DNA of 64,000 bases, taken from assembly GCA_027623325.1 (NCBI GenBank), contig JAQBXY010000011.1:1-64000 (forward strand). Direction: 5' to 3'. The notes below the pieces were generated by a model, which saw only the letters and a list, made by a program, of their open reading frames with translations, ran no database searches and was not told where the DNA came from. The position numbers and the translations under genes were made by a program. Shown here piece after piece: positions 1 through 9,481 of the stretch; position 1 is the first letter of the stretch, and each line of letters opens with the position of its first letter. Origin of the DNA: Gemmatimonadota bacterium. Its GTDB lineage: Bacteria; Gemmatimonadota; Gemmatimonadetes; Longimicrobiales; Gaopeijiaceae.

Positions 1-2
1 CG

Positions 3-344
3 TCACGCCTTTCCTTGGCTTTCTCCGAATTAGCGCGTTTGGATTTCCTATCCGTAGGACGGGCTAAGGCGAGCTGGCTGGCTTCGGTCCCTGACAGCGA
101 GCGCAAGGCGCTCAAGGCGCGATTCAGGGGCGTAGGGTTCCACTCCGAAAAGCGGTCCGGTGTAAGGACGGGGGAGTTCCGCTCTCTCCCGCCGAAAATT
201 CAGGAGGAGCTGGCTGGGACGAAACACTCAACCTTGAGCGCGACCTACGATCACGTCTCGCCGGACGACATGCGCGAGGCGATGAGCAGGGCACGAAACC
301 GTCCAGTATCTGGACGGGAAACAACAGCAACTGCGAGCAGCTAG
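3..344 (+). CDS. C-terminal part of a tyrosine recombinase/integrase (partial)
   Basis: The frame is open to the left edge, so the gene is probably cut by the window; a TTG at 15 is the only internal start considered. The last 60 residues look like the catalytic end of a tyrosine recombinase: an FHSEKRSGVR stretch aligns with the HxLRRTGVR box, and TLSATYDHVS matches the box that carries the nucleophilic tyrosine. Two usual residues are changed: the box II arginine appears as lysine, and the second histidine (normally GH) appears as threonine (AGTKHS). The enzyme is therefore divergent or decaying. It ends 83 bases before the 3' end of a tRNA-Ile gene, a classic integration target. Family call is by pattern only. 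Confidence 0.5.
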   Translation, partial: SRLSLAFSELARLDFLSVGRAKASWLASVPDSERKALKARFRGVGFHSEKRSGVRTGEFRSLPPKIQEELAGTKHSTLSATYDHVSPDDMREAMSRARNRPVSGRETTATASS

Positions 345-380
345 TGCGAGCAGGAGGGGAGCAGGAGCGTAGAAACCGAA

Positions 381-410
381 GCCCCGCCCAGCCGAAAGGC
401 CAAGCGGGGC
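381..410 (-). terminator. Rho-independent terminator of tRNA-Ile
   Basis: A perfect 7-bp outer stem (GCCCCGC / GCGGGGC) encloses an inner GCC-GAAA-GGC tetraloop hairpin. On the minus strand it lies just downstream of tRNA-Ile and is followed by a T-rich stretch (TTCGGTTTCT), as expected for an intrinsic terminator, though the T run is interrupted. Confidence 0.5.
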
Positions 411-426
411 AAAGGGTTGCCAACAG

Positions 427-501
<75 letters not shown>

Positions 502-545
502 AGGAGCCGGAAAAGCTATAGGCTATCGGTCCGCACCTCAACCGG

Positions 546-2685
546 TCAGAAGCGGCGTCCGACGCTGAGGGACAGGCGGGCGCCGGAGCGGTCGGAGGCC
601 TTGGCTAGCTCGAGACGGACGGGGCCGACTAGGGTGCGCCAGCCTCCGGAGAGGGCCCAGCTGACTAGGGGGTCCTCTACGGGGAAGGTCCAGGAGTCCA
701 TGGTGCCGCCGATGTCGGTGTGGAGGCCGACGTTGAAGTCAGGGGCGAAATCCCAGCGTAGGCCTAGGCGGGCTACTTGGACGGAGGTGCCGCTGACTTC
801 TTGAGGGCCGATGCCGTGGAAGGTGGGCTGGGTGCGGGGGAAGACGGCGGTGGATGGGGAGGGCGGTGCCGTTGGCGGCGCCTGCGAAGACGTTGGCTTC
901 CAGGGTGACTTCGTGGCTGAGGGGGACGAAGTAGCGGGCATCTACGGAGGCTACGGAAAAGGCTCCGCTGCCGGGGGCGTTGGTGGTGCCCCACTCCCAT
1001 TCTGCGGTCAGGTCGACGCCACTGCGGGGGAAGTCGATGCGGTCTAGGGTCTCGTGATCGAGTACGCCGGAGACGGACAGGATGTTGAGGGTGGGGATGG
1101 AGTCGACGTCGGCGGCGGCGCGTTCGACGGCGACTTCTAGACCGAGGAAGAGGGCGCGGCCGGCGACGAGGCCTAGGAAGGTGGAGAATTCGGCGACCTC
1201 GAATTCTGTGGCGTCGCCGGCGCCGTCGGGGAGTCGGATGAGGGATTGGCTCCAGCTGAGAGAGGAACCGCCCTCGAAGCGGCCGGTGACGCCGTAACGG
1301 CGGAGGTAGGTGCCTCCGACTCGGGTCTCCTCGCCTACGCGTAGGTCGAGGCGGGTCACGGAGCCGTAGCGGACGAGGTTGTGGCGAGTGGTGGTGAAGA
1401 GGAGCGCGGCGCGGCGTTCGTCGTCGTAGCGGATGCCGACACCGAGGCGGTCGCGGGCGCGTTCTTGCACGTGAATGGTCAGGATGACTCCATCGCCGGC
1501 GGGTGAGGCGTCGAGGCGATAGCGCACGAGGCCGAAGAGGCCGGTGGCCTCGATGTCGCTGAGCCGGGAGCCGAGTTGGTAGGGGCCGATGTAGTCGCCG
1601 GGACGAAGTTGGAGTTCGTCGCGCACGAACTTGGGGATCTGGTCGCGGCAGCAACTCTGGATGTCGATACGGGCGATGCGTACGGAGTCGCCTAGAAAGT
1701 CTGCAGGCCGGGCGACGGCGTCGATGCTGGCGGGAGGGGTGGAGCCGAGGCCGGGAACGATGTTCTGGGCGGCCGCGATGCCACGAGCGATCCACTCCTG
1801 GGACTGATCGAAGCTGAGCGTCGATAGGCCCTCGATGTCGGGGCTGATCAGGACGTCGCAGAACGCTCGTTGCTCGGCGGCTGCTTCGACCATGGACAGG
1901 GTGAGCACCTGATTGAGCACGTCGAAGAACGACTCGAGCTCCTCGGCGGAATCGAGAGGGTCGGAGACGTCGCTGCAGATGACCATGTCGGCGCCGAGCG
2001 CGCGGGCGTCGGAGGCGGGCAGGTTGCGGGACAGTGCGCCATCGACCAGAAAGCGGCCATCGATCTCGAAAGGCTCCAGAGCTCCGGGCACTCCGGCGCT
2101 CGCCCGCATGACCTCGGCGAGCACGCCGCTCGACAGCGTAACCGCGGCTCCGGTCTCGATATCGGTCGCGACGGCGATGAAGGGCCGGGGGAGCTCCAGG
2201 AAGTTCCGGGTCGTGGCCGCGGGCCACGTGGCCTGCTCGAGCAGGCGGTAGATGTTCGAGCCGACGATGGCCCCGCTCGGCAGGGTGATCTTGCCGTTTT
2301 CGAGAGGCAAGGTGAGGACGGTTCGTTCGTCGAAGCGGCGTTGATGAAGGAAGCGGCGATCGCGCTCGACCTGGTCGACGAGGATGCTTCCCCAATCTGC
2401 GGATTCCATGAGCGACTGGATGGAATCGAGGGACGTCCCCATGGCGTACAGGCCGCCGATGACACCGCCCATGCTCGTGCCGGCGACGACATCGATGGCG
2501 ATGCCTTCGGCTTCCAGAACGCGCAGGACGCCGATGTGTGCGAGGCCCTTCGCCCCACCACCGCTTAGCGCCAGCCCGATGACAGGGCGCGCCGACGACG
2601 TCGCTGCGGGGGTCGACTGAGCGGCGACGCCGGGAGCGACGGCGATGAGGGCCGTCGCGATGGGCACGATCCAGTTTCTGGCCAC
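546..2685 (-). CDS. Patatin-like phospholipase with outer-membrane barrel domain; frameshifted
   Basis: An exported lipid acyl hydrolase of the RssA/NTE type. A signal peptide (residues 1-22) precedes the patatin domain with oxyanion loop GGGAKG (42-47), nucleophile GTSMG (Ser71) and the VDGAL motif carrying the catalytic Asp. POTRA-like and BamA/D15-type barrel segments follow. The reading frame is broken near 856-859, in a run of four G (plus strand). Removing one base joins the first frame to a second that reads PSTAVFPRTQPTFHGIG and ends in SVGRRF, the terminal-Phe signature of outer-membrane barrels. The annotated span therefore covers both frames. The break may be a sequencing error, a phase-variable homopolymer or a true lesion. 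It is followed 1 base upstream by bioY on the same strand. Confidence 0.8.
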
Positions 2686-2686
2686 G

Positions 2687-3235
2687 TCAGCTCTGCTCGT
2701 CGTCTTCCGGAGCGGGAGCGGGCCGGGGCACGGCTACCCAGAGCGCGGCGGCCACCAGAGACTTCGCGAGTCCGCCGACGAGAAACGGCTGGACTCCTGC
2801 GTTGAACGCCTGGCCCTCGCCCATCGAAGCGGCGAGAGGAAGCCAGCCGAGGCCGAGGATGACGATGTGGGCCACCACGGCCCCGACGAACGCACCGACG
2901 AACGTCTTGCCCCACGCCCCTCGGACCCAGGCGCCCATGACCGCCGCTCCAAGCACGAAGCCGGCGAGGTAGCCGGCGGTGGGTCCGGTGAGGTGCTCCA
3001 TGCCGAAGCCGCCGTCGGCAAACACGGGCGCGCCGGCCGCGCCGATGATGACGTACAGAATGAGGGCCATCGGCCCGCGAATGGAGCCGAGCCAGGCACC
3101 GGCGAGGACCACGGCGAGCGTCTGAAGAGTCTGGGGGACGGGACTCCCCGGAACGGGTAGACTCACCTGTGCGCCGATCGCGACGGCAAGCGCGGCGGCC
3201 AAAAGGACGAGTAGGGTTCGAACCGGAGAATTCAT
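2687..3235 (-). CDS. bioY: BioY biotin transporter substrate-binding subunit
   Basis: A 182-residue hydrophobic protein with about six membrane segments and the BioY hallmark region VPGSPVPQTLQTLAVVLAGAWLG near residues 28-50, followed by a GPTAGYLAGFVLGA segment. BioY is the S component that binds biotin and works alone or with the ECF ATPases and EcfT. No ECF energizing genes are adjacent. The stop lies 1 base before the start of the downstream patatin gene, so the two are probably cotranscribed. It is divergent from the moxR operon; no biotin operator was recognised in the 100-base gap. Confidence 0.9.
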   Translation of the reverse strand: MNSPVRTLLVLLAAALAVAIGAQVSLPVPGSPVPQTLQTLAVVLAGAWLGSIRGPMALILYVIIGAAGAPVFADGGFGMEHLTGPTAGYLAGFVLGAAVMGAWVRGAWGKTFVGAFVGAVVAHIVILGLGWLPLAASMGEGQAFNAGVQPFLVGGLAKSLVAAALWVAVPRPAPAPEDDEQS

Positions 3236-3335
3236 CCCCTGAAACTACTCTAGTGCTCCGCTGGTCGTCAGAGCGGCCGGCGTCCACTAAGCTTGGGGCC
3301 GTACCCATCCCCTGCCGTCCAAGAGGAGACGTCGG

Positions 3336-4355
3336 TTGGAGTCGTCCACCATCCAGGAAGTCGAAGGCCGGATCGGGCATCTCACGGGGCGCGTCGACGC
3401 GCTGCGTGCGGAGATCGCGAAGCGTGTCGTCGGCCAGGAACAGGCGGTCGAAGAGGTGTTGTTGTGCCTCCTGACCGGAGGCCATGGCCTGCTCGAGGGT
3501 GTGCCGGGGCTCGCGAAGACGATGCTCGTTCGCACGCTCGCGGACGCGCTACATCTCGAATTCCGACGCGTCCAGTTCACGCCCGACCTCATGCCGGGCG
3601 ACATCACGGGCACGGAGGTGATCGAGGAGGATCGCACGACGGGTCGCCGAGCGACTCGCTTTCTGCCGGGGCCGGTCTTTACCCAGGTCCTGCTGGCCGA
3701 CGAGATCAATCGGGCTCCGCCGAAGACCCAGGCGGCACTGCTCGAAGCGATGCAGGAGGGGCATGTGACGACCGGCGGCGAGGTCCTCGACCTGCCGCGA
3801 CCGTTCTTCGTGCTGGCGACCCAGAATCCGATCGAACAGGAAGGCACGTATCCTTTGCCGGAAGCACAGCTCGATCGCTTCATGCTCAAGATCAGCCTCG
3901 ACTATCCGGACAGCCGGGACGAGGTCGAGGTGCTGCGGAGCACGACGGGCTCGGCGCCGGCGGATGTCGAAGCGGTGCTGACCGGCGCGGAGGTGCTGGA
4001 ACTGCAGGAGTTGGTGCGCGGCATCGCGATCTCGGACGCGCTCCTCCAGTACACGGCGCTGCTCGTGCGCAGTTCGCGTCCCGGCCGGGCCGAGTCGTTG
4101 GAGATGACGAATCGGTGGGTGCGCTGGGGTGCGGGCCCACGTGCGGGACAGGCGCTGATCTTGTGCGCGAAGGCGTGGGCGCTCGTCCAGGGTCGCCTGC
4201 ATGTGGCGCCCGAGGATCTCGCGCGGGTCGCCCCGGCGGTGCTCCGGCACCGGATTCTGATCAACTTCCAGGCCGAGGCGGAGGGACGTACACCCGACGA
4301 GGTGGTGGCAACGCTTCTGAGCGAAGTCGCGGCACCGCGCAGTGGACTCGACTAA
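3336..4355 (+). CDS. MoxR-family AAA+ ATPase
   Basis: A 339-residue MoxR chaperone-like ATPase, first gene of a five-gene operon. It has a Walker A region GLLEGVPGLAKT (about residues 50-61), Walker B LLADEINRAPPKTQAALLEAM and sensor 1 ATQNPIEQEGTYPLPEAQLDRF, all typical of MoxR. MoxR proteins act with von Willebrand A-type partners in maturation of periplasmic or membrane complexes. The start is TTG, chosen because AAGAGGAG lies 7 bases ahead and no better start fits. The end overlaps the next gene by 14 bases. Confidence 0.93.
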   Translation: MESSTIQEVEGRIGHLTGRVDALRAEIAKRVVGQEQAVEEVLLCLLTGGHGLLEGVPGLAKTMLVRTLADALHLEFRRVQFTPDLMPGDITGTEVIEEDRTTGRRATRFLPGPVFTQVLLADEINRAPPKTQAALLEAMQEGHVTTGGEVLDLPRPFFVLATQNPIEQEGTYPLPEAQLDRFMLKISLDYPDSRDEVEVLRSTTGSAPADVEAVLTGAEVLELQELVRGIAISDALLQYTALLVRSSRPGRAESLEMTNRWVRWGAGPRAGQALILCAKAWALVQGRLHVAPEDLARVAPAVLRHRILINFQAEAEGRTPDEVVATLLSEVAAPRSGLD

Positions 4356-5265
4356 CGGCACGAGCGAGCTCCTTCCGGCCGAGATTCTCGAACGGCTGGG
4401 AAGCCTCGACCTGGTGGCCCGCACGATCGTGCGGGGGTTCGTCAGTGGCGCGCACCGATCTCCCTTCCTGGGATCGGGCGAGGACTTCTCGCGGCACCGC
4501 GCCTATCAGCAGGGGGACGACGTCCGTCGCCTGGACTGGAAGCTGTACGGCCGCACCGATCGGCTCTACGTCCGACTCTTCCAGGAAGACTCGAATCTGC
4601 AGGCGTTCCTCGTCGTCGACACATCGGAGTCGATGGGATTCGTGGGCGATGGAGCGGTCAGCAAGCTGCGCTACAGCCAGTTCCTGGCAGCGGCGCTCGC
4701 GCATGTGATGCTGAGGGGCGGCGACGCCCCGGGTCTCGCGTCGTTCGGTGCCCGCACGGCGTATCACGTCCCACCCCGAAACCGCTCTGGCCATCTTCAC
4801 GACCTCCTGCTCGCGCTCGAGCGCCTTACACCGGGCGGGACCGGTTCGGCGGCCCAGGCGCTCGACGAGGTCGGCGGCGCGCTGCGCAGAAGAGGGCGGA
4901 TCATTTTGCTGTCGGACTGCCTGGAGGAGGACGGCGGTCAGGCTCTGCTCGGTGCGGTCGGCCGACTGCGGGCTCGTGGAGACGAGGTCATCGTCGTTCG
5001 CGTGGCATCGAGCCTCGAACTCGGTGAGACGGACGGGGGCGCCGCGCGCTACTTCGATCCGGAGCGGCCCCACGAGGTGACAGCGGCCGTTCTTGGCTCC
5101 GACGCCGGCTTCCGCCAACGGGTCGCCGCGTACTACACGACGCTCCAACGCGGACTCGAAGAGCGGGGCGCCGAGTATGTGGGCCTCACGACGGACCAGC
5201 CGCTCGTGAGCGCGCTGGGTGTGTGGCTGATGAGTCGCGCGCGCCGCGAGCCCGTCCGCTCATGA
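4342..5265 (+). CDS. DUF58 (VWA-like) protein
   Basis: A 307-residue DUF58 protein, the usual partner of MoxR. The conserved core GEDFSRHRAYQQGDDVRRLDWKLYGRTDRLYVRLFQED lies at residues 48-85 and is followed by a VWA-like MIDAS segment VVDTSESMGF (DxSxS, about 92-101). It starts with GTG inside the end of moxR and ends by an ATGA overlap with the next gene, so translation is coupled throughout. No membrane segment is seen, so it probably sits on the cytoplasmic side. Confidence 0.92.
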   Translation: MDSTNGTSELLPAEILERLGSLDLVARTIVRGFVSGAHRSPFLGSGEDFSRHRAYQQGDDVRRLDWKLYGRTDRLYVRLFQEDSNLQAFLVVDTSESMGFVGDGAVSKLRYSQFLAAALAHVMLRGGDAPGLASFGARTAYHVPPRNRSGHLHDLLLALERLTPGGTGSAAQALDEVGGALRRRGRIILLSDCLEEDGGQALLGAVGRLRARGDEVIVVRVASSLELGETDGGAARYFDPERPHEVTAAVLGSDAGFRQRVAAYYTTLQRGLEERGAEYVGLTTDQPLVSALGVWLMSRARREPVRS

Positions 5266-6614
5266 TCACCGCGCTCGTACCGGCCTTCCTCGCGGCAGGC
5301 GTGGCGCTGGCGATGGTGCCGATCGCGCTTCACTTCATCGCGCGTCGACCGCCCGATCTGCGGCCACTCCCGACCGCTCGCTTCCTCACGGAAGACGCAC
5401 GGACGTTCCTGCGCGTTCGACGCACGCCGTCCGACGTGCGGCTGCTCCTGGTTCGGATCGGCTTCGCGCTGTTGCTCGGCGCTTCGTTCGCCGGGATGAC
5501 GTGGACTGCGGACCGCGCAGGTATGGGGCACGTCGTGCTTTTGGATGCCAGCGTGGACGCCCTGGGCGACTGGAATACGTCAGTCGCGCTCGCTCGGGCC
5601 GCCGTAGAGGAGGGCCCCGCCGCATCGGGTGCGGTCCTCGTGGCCTACGGGCTGGATGGACCCGCGCGGGTGGTCCGGCCGGAGGAGTTGGAGACGCTGG
5701 AGCGCGGCGAGCGCCGTGCGACGTTGGAGGGCGGTCTGCGCGGGTTACGCGCGGCGATCGTGTCGGATACGCGCTTCGAAGACGTCGCGGTCACGTGGGT
5801 CGTGCGGCCCACGTGGGCGGCGTGGAGTGCGGGGCTGGGACCGATGCGTTCGGAGTTGTGGCCGGGACGGATCGATGTGCGGGCGGTGCCGTCGCGGGAG
5901 GCGGAGGCAGTCGGGGCGAGTGACGGAGCGGGTGTCGCGGTGGGTTCGACTGCGGGCGGGGATACCACCTCGCTCGGGCGGGCTCTGAGCGCCTTGGGCG
6001 GCGCGGGCACATGGGTCTTTGCGGAGTCTCCCAGCGCGGAGGCGCTCGCGCCGCTGCTTGATCGGGCACGAGCGGGCGCGACGGTCGTGCTGTCGGGGCG
6101 GCTTCCCGCGACGGCCGCGACGGGGGGCCTGCCGTGGATCGCCGGAACAGCGGAACCGAACGGGGGCCGAGGCGGCCTCGCACTCGCGTCGGGAATCCGC
6201 CTCGGAACGGCACTCCCCGCCCAGACGGGCGAGCCCGCACCGGGCGCGAAGGTCCTCGCGGTCTTCGAGGACGCCACACCGGCTGCTGTCGCCCACTCGC
6301 TCGGCGACGGGTGTGTCGCCTATCTGGCGACGGGCCTACACGGACCCGCGTTGACCGCGAACCCGGACTACCCTGCCCTGGTCGAATCGTTGGGTCGGGG
6401 CTGCGTGGTCTTCGGTGACGTCGACGGCCCCCTCGACGTGGGAGCGCTGCGCACATTGGAGGGGCCATCACTCGAGGCTGAGGTGAACGTCGCGTCGCTC
6501 GCCGCGAGCCAGGGGGTGCCCCTCACGCGCTGGCTCGTGCTGCTCGCGCTCCTCTTCCTCCTCGCAGAAGTCGCTCTGACACGCAGCGGCCGTCCCCGAG
6601 AGGCGACGTCATGA
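5262..6614 (+). CDS. BatA-like membrane protein
   Basis: A 450-residue protein with the BatA/aerotolerance N-terminal module: a first helix (ALVPAFLAAGVALAMVPIALHFI), the RRPPDLRPLPTARFL stretch, then a second helix. A long extracytoplasmic region rich in Ala/Gly follows, and a single C-terminal helix (WLVLLALLFLLAEVAL). The start at 5262 is chosen because its ATG overlaps the DUF58 stop (ATGA); an earlier in-frame start would add 13 residues without an RBS. No clear intact VWA MIDAS was seen, unlike classical BatA, so the exact role is unknown. Confidence 0.8.
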   Translation: MITALVPAFLAAGVALAMVPIALHFIARRPPDLRPLPTARFLTEDARTFLRVRRTPSDVRLLLVRIGFALLLGASFAGMTWTADRAGMGHVVLLDASVDALGDWNTSVALARAAVEEGPAASGAVLVAYGLDGPARVVRPEELETLERGERRATLEGGLRGLRAAIVSDTRFEDVAVTWVVRPTWAAWSAGLGPMRSELWPGRIDVRAVPSREAEAVGASDGAGVAVGSTAGGDTTSLGRALSALGGAGTWVFAESPSAEALAPLLDRARAGATVVLSGRLPATAATGGLPWIAGTAEPNGGRGGLALASGIRLGTALPAQTGEPAPGAKVLAVFEDATPAAVAHSLGDGCVAYLATGLHGPALTANPDYPALVESLGRGCVVFGDVDGPLDVGALRTLEGPSLEAEVNVASLAASQGVPLTRWLVLLALLFLLAEVALTRSGRPREATS

Positions 6615-9481
6615 GTGCCGATGTCGTCGATGGAGTCCTTGATGCTGTCCGGCGACGGCTTCTGATTCGGGCGACGACTCGGGTGATCGCGATCGCGCTG
6701 ATCGCGTGTGGAGTGGTGGTGGTCCTGCTGTTGGCCGCCGACGGGGCGCTGGCGCTCCCACCGGCCGTGCGCAGGACGCTCCGCTGGCTGCCCGTGTTCG
6801 CGGTCCTGGCTCCGCTTCCGCTGTGGGTCCGCGTGTGGACGCGCGCCCAGCCCGCCCGCCTCGCGCTCCTGGTCGATGAACGTGCCGGATACGGCAACGT
6901 CCTATCGACCTACCGGGACATGAACGCTCGGGGGCCGGTCGCGGAGGCATTTCGTCATCGCACGGCCGCGACCCTCGGGTCGATCGACGCGGCGGTCGTG
7001 GTTCCGTTGGGGCCGGACCGCCTGTGGGCTTTTGCGGGCGGGTTGGGCGCGCTGGCCCTCGCGACGGTCATCACGGCGGGCGGGGCAGATACGGTGATGG
7101 CACGGTGGTGGAGCGTCGCCGCGACGGGGCCGGGCGGGTCCACGGCCGTAGCGACGGTCGGGCCTGAGGCACGCCGGCTGCCGACGCTGGGGGGCATCGA
7201 CTTCACGATCCAGCCGCCCGCCTATAGTGGACTCCCGACCACTCGGGCGCGCGCGGGCGAAACGTTGGCCGCCCTGCCGGGATCGGTCATCGAGATCCGC
7301 GGGAGCGGAACGGCCCGTGCGCCGGGGTTGTCCGTGACTGTGGCGGGTCGCGAAGCGAGACTGGCGCCGCGCCCGTCCGACGAAGGGTGGCTCGTGACGT
7401 GGACGGTCGGGGCCGAGGACCGAGGCATCGCGTTGGCGGTGATGGCAGGAGAGGAGGTGCTCGAACAGCGCGTGCTCCCGCTGCGCCTGCTGCGCGACCG
7501 ACCACCCGTTGTGACGCTCGCCTCACCTGTTGCGGATATGGTCCTCGGGACAGCGTCAGGCACTATCCTCATCGAGGCGCGCGTGACGGACGACTACGGC
7601 GTCGCGGACGTGCGACTCCACTGGGTGCTGTCGCGGGGGAGCGGGGAGTCCTTCGACTTCGACGAGGGCGAGTGGACGTGGGACGGGGTCGACGCCACAG
7701 ACAACGGCCGCACGGCCAGCCTTTCGCTTGGGTTGGACACGCTGGGACTCGGACCCGGCGACCTGCTCCACATCCGGGCCACGGCGACGGACGGCAACAC
7801 CGTCACGGGCCCCGGGCTCGGCGTCTCGGGCACACGTCAGATCCGCATCTCGAGGGAAGACGACCTCTCGGACGTCACGACGATGATCGGCTTTCCGATC
7901 GAGCGCGAACGGGAGCCGCTCCTCAGCCAGCGGATGATCATCCTGCTCACCGAAGACCTGCGCGACGGACGGGGTGCGATGACGCGCGAGGCGTTTCTGG
8001 CCGGTGCGCGCGACATCGCGGGGGAACAGAGTCGACTGCGTGGGCGCATCGGAGAGCAGATCTTCAGTCGCGCCACCGGAGCCATGCAGGATCCCGAAGC
8101 TCATCTGGAATTCGAGGACGGTGAGGCGGAGGTCTTTCTCGACGAACTCGAAGGCCTCGTGCAGCGGGGGCCGGTCATCGATCCGGTGACGGGCATCGCC
8201 TCGATCGCCAATGTCGAGATCGCCGCGCACGAGCACGACTCCGATCCGATCGTCGCCATCAACCGGACGCTGCTCACCGTCTATAACTACATGTGGGATG
8301 CCGAGCGGGAACTGCGTGCGGCCGCTCTGGACCCGTCGCTCATCCCCCAGAATCTCGCGCTCGACGAACTCCAGAGACTGCGCGAGTCGGAGCGCGTGTT
8401 CGCACGCGGCAGGGTCACCGCCCCACCGGTCGATGTGCCGGCAACGCGGGGCACGGGTGAGGTGGACGACGCCCGACCGGCCCCTCGTGCAGCGGTCGTG
8501 CTGGGCGAACGGGCCGGCCCGCGGGTCGCGTCGGAGATCGATGAGTGGCTCCGCGCCGATCGGTCGCTCACGGGTCGGGCCGCTGCAATCGCGCTGTCGT
8601 CGCTCGCGCTCGACTTGCTCGAGGCGGATCTCGACCCCGAGGCGAGCGAGATCTTGGCGCGCGCAGCGGAGCGGGCCGAGGCCGGAGACGCACCGGGCAC
8701 GAGGGAGGGGCTGCAACGTGCGCTTCGTCTCCTGAATGCGACGACGATCCGAACGAGCGAGGCTCCGTCGGGAGCCCCGAACAGCTTCGCCGGTGCACGC
8801 TACCTGGAGGCTCATGCGGCACGGCCCGGCGTCGCGGCCCGCGGCGCCAACGGTGTCGGGACCACGCGACCGTTCGTGTTCGCGACCGTGCGCTATCAGT
8901 CGGGCGACTGGGATTCCGCGCCGCTCGTACCGAACAACCTCGTGCACTCGTTGGTCCAATACACGGACCTGGTCGTGGCTCCCGAGGGGGTCATCGTCGA
9001 CCTCGCGAGCCGGGACGTCTTCGACTTCCCCTTCCTCTACCTGACAGGGCATCTCCCGGTCTTCTTCGACGAGGCCGAGAGCCGCAACCTCGTCGACTTC
9101 GTGGAGCGTGGTGGCTTCATCTTCATCGATGACCACAACCACGACATCGACGGCGCCTTCCATCGGTCGGTGACGGCGGAACTGCAACGGCTGTTCGGAT
9201 CCGATCGGCTCCTGCCCGTTCCGAACGATCACGAGCTCTATTCGAGCTTCTTTGTTTTCGATGAGGGGCCTCCGATCACGGGTCACGAGTTGAGCGGCTG
9301 GGGTGACGGGCTCATCCACCGACAGCTGTCGGGCATCGAGGTGGGAGACCGGATCGGGGTGCTGTACTCCAACAAGGACTACTCGTCCGAGTGGAGCTAC
9401 CACGCCGACAACAAACGCTTTCTCGCGATCGACAACACACGCTTCGGTGTGAACATCCTCCTGTACGCGCTCACCCGATGA
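6611..9481 (+). CDS. Fused DUF4175-like / DUF4159 membrane protein
   Basis: A 956-residue protein. Two N-terminal helices (residues 22-42 and 57-75) and a third near 142 lead to a DUF4175-like extracytoplasmic part with an Ig-like segment (VTDDYGVADVRLHWVL). A charged helical middle follows. The last 210 residues are a DUF4159 domain (FVFATVRYQSGDWDSAP, then FIFIDDHNHDID and NPDH-like PVPNDHELYSSFF), a glutamine-amidotransferase-like fold of unknown activity. These two families are usually separate proteins encoded side by side in MoxR operons; here they form one frame. It overlaps its neighbours by 4 bases on both sides. Confidence 0.78.
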   Translation: MSADVVDGVLDAVRRRLLIRATTRVIAIALIACGVVVVLLLAADGALALPPAVRRTLRWLPVFAVLAPLPLWVRVWTRAQPARLALLVDERAGYGNVLSTYRDMNARGPVAEAFRHRTAATLGSIDAAVVVPLGPDRLWAFAGGLGALALATVITAGGADTVMARWWSVAATGPGGSTAVATVGPEARRLPTLGGIDFTIQPPAYSGLPTTRARAGETLAALPGSVIEIRGSGTARAPGLSVTVAGREARLAPRPSDEGWLVTWTVGAEDRGIALAVMAGEEVLEQRVLPLRLLRDRPPVVTLASPVADMVLGTASGTILIEARVTDDYGVADVRLHWVLSRGSGESFDFDEGEWTWDGVDATDNGRTASLSLGLDTLGLGPGDLLHIRATATDGNTVTGPGLGVSGTRQIRISREDDLSDVTTMIGFPIEREREPLLSQRMIILLTEDLRDGRGAMTREAFLAGARDIAGEQSRLRGRIGEQIFSRATGAMQDPEAHLEFEDGEAEVFLDELEGLVQRGPVIDPVTGIASIANVEIAAHEHDSDPIVAINRTLLTVYNYMWDAERELRAAALDPSLIPQNLALDELQRLRESERVFARGRVTAPPVDVPATRGTGEVDDARPAPRAAVVLGERAGPRVASEIDEWLRADRSLTGRAAAIALSSLALDLLEADLDPEASEILARAAERAEAGDAPGTREGLQRALRLLNATTIRTSEAPSGAPNSFAGARYLEAHAARPGVAARGANGVGTTRPFVFATVRYQSGDWDSAPLVPNNLVHSLVQYTDLVVAPEGVIVDLASRDVFDFPFLYLTGHLPVFFDEAESRNLVDFVERGGFIFIDDHNHDIDGAFHRSVTAELQRLFGSDRLLPVPNDHELYSSFFVFDEGPPITGHELSGWGDGLIHRQLSGIEVGDRIGVLYSNKDYSSEWSYHADNKRFLAIDNTRFGVNILLYALTR

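Noticed and set aside
3236-3335. Biotin operator ahead of bioY
   Set aside because: No BirA or BioR-type palindrome was seen in the divergent gap.
7556-9403. Long minus-strand frame of 615 residues opposite the DUF4159 gene
   Set aside because: No recognised motifs, and the plus strand has a coherent operon with overlaps. High GC makes long antisense frames common.
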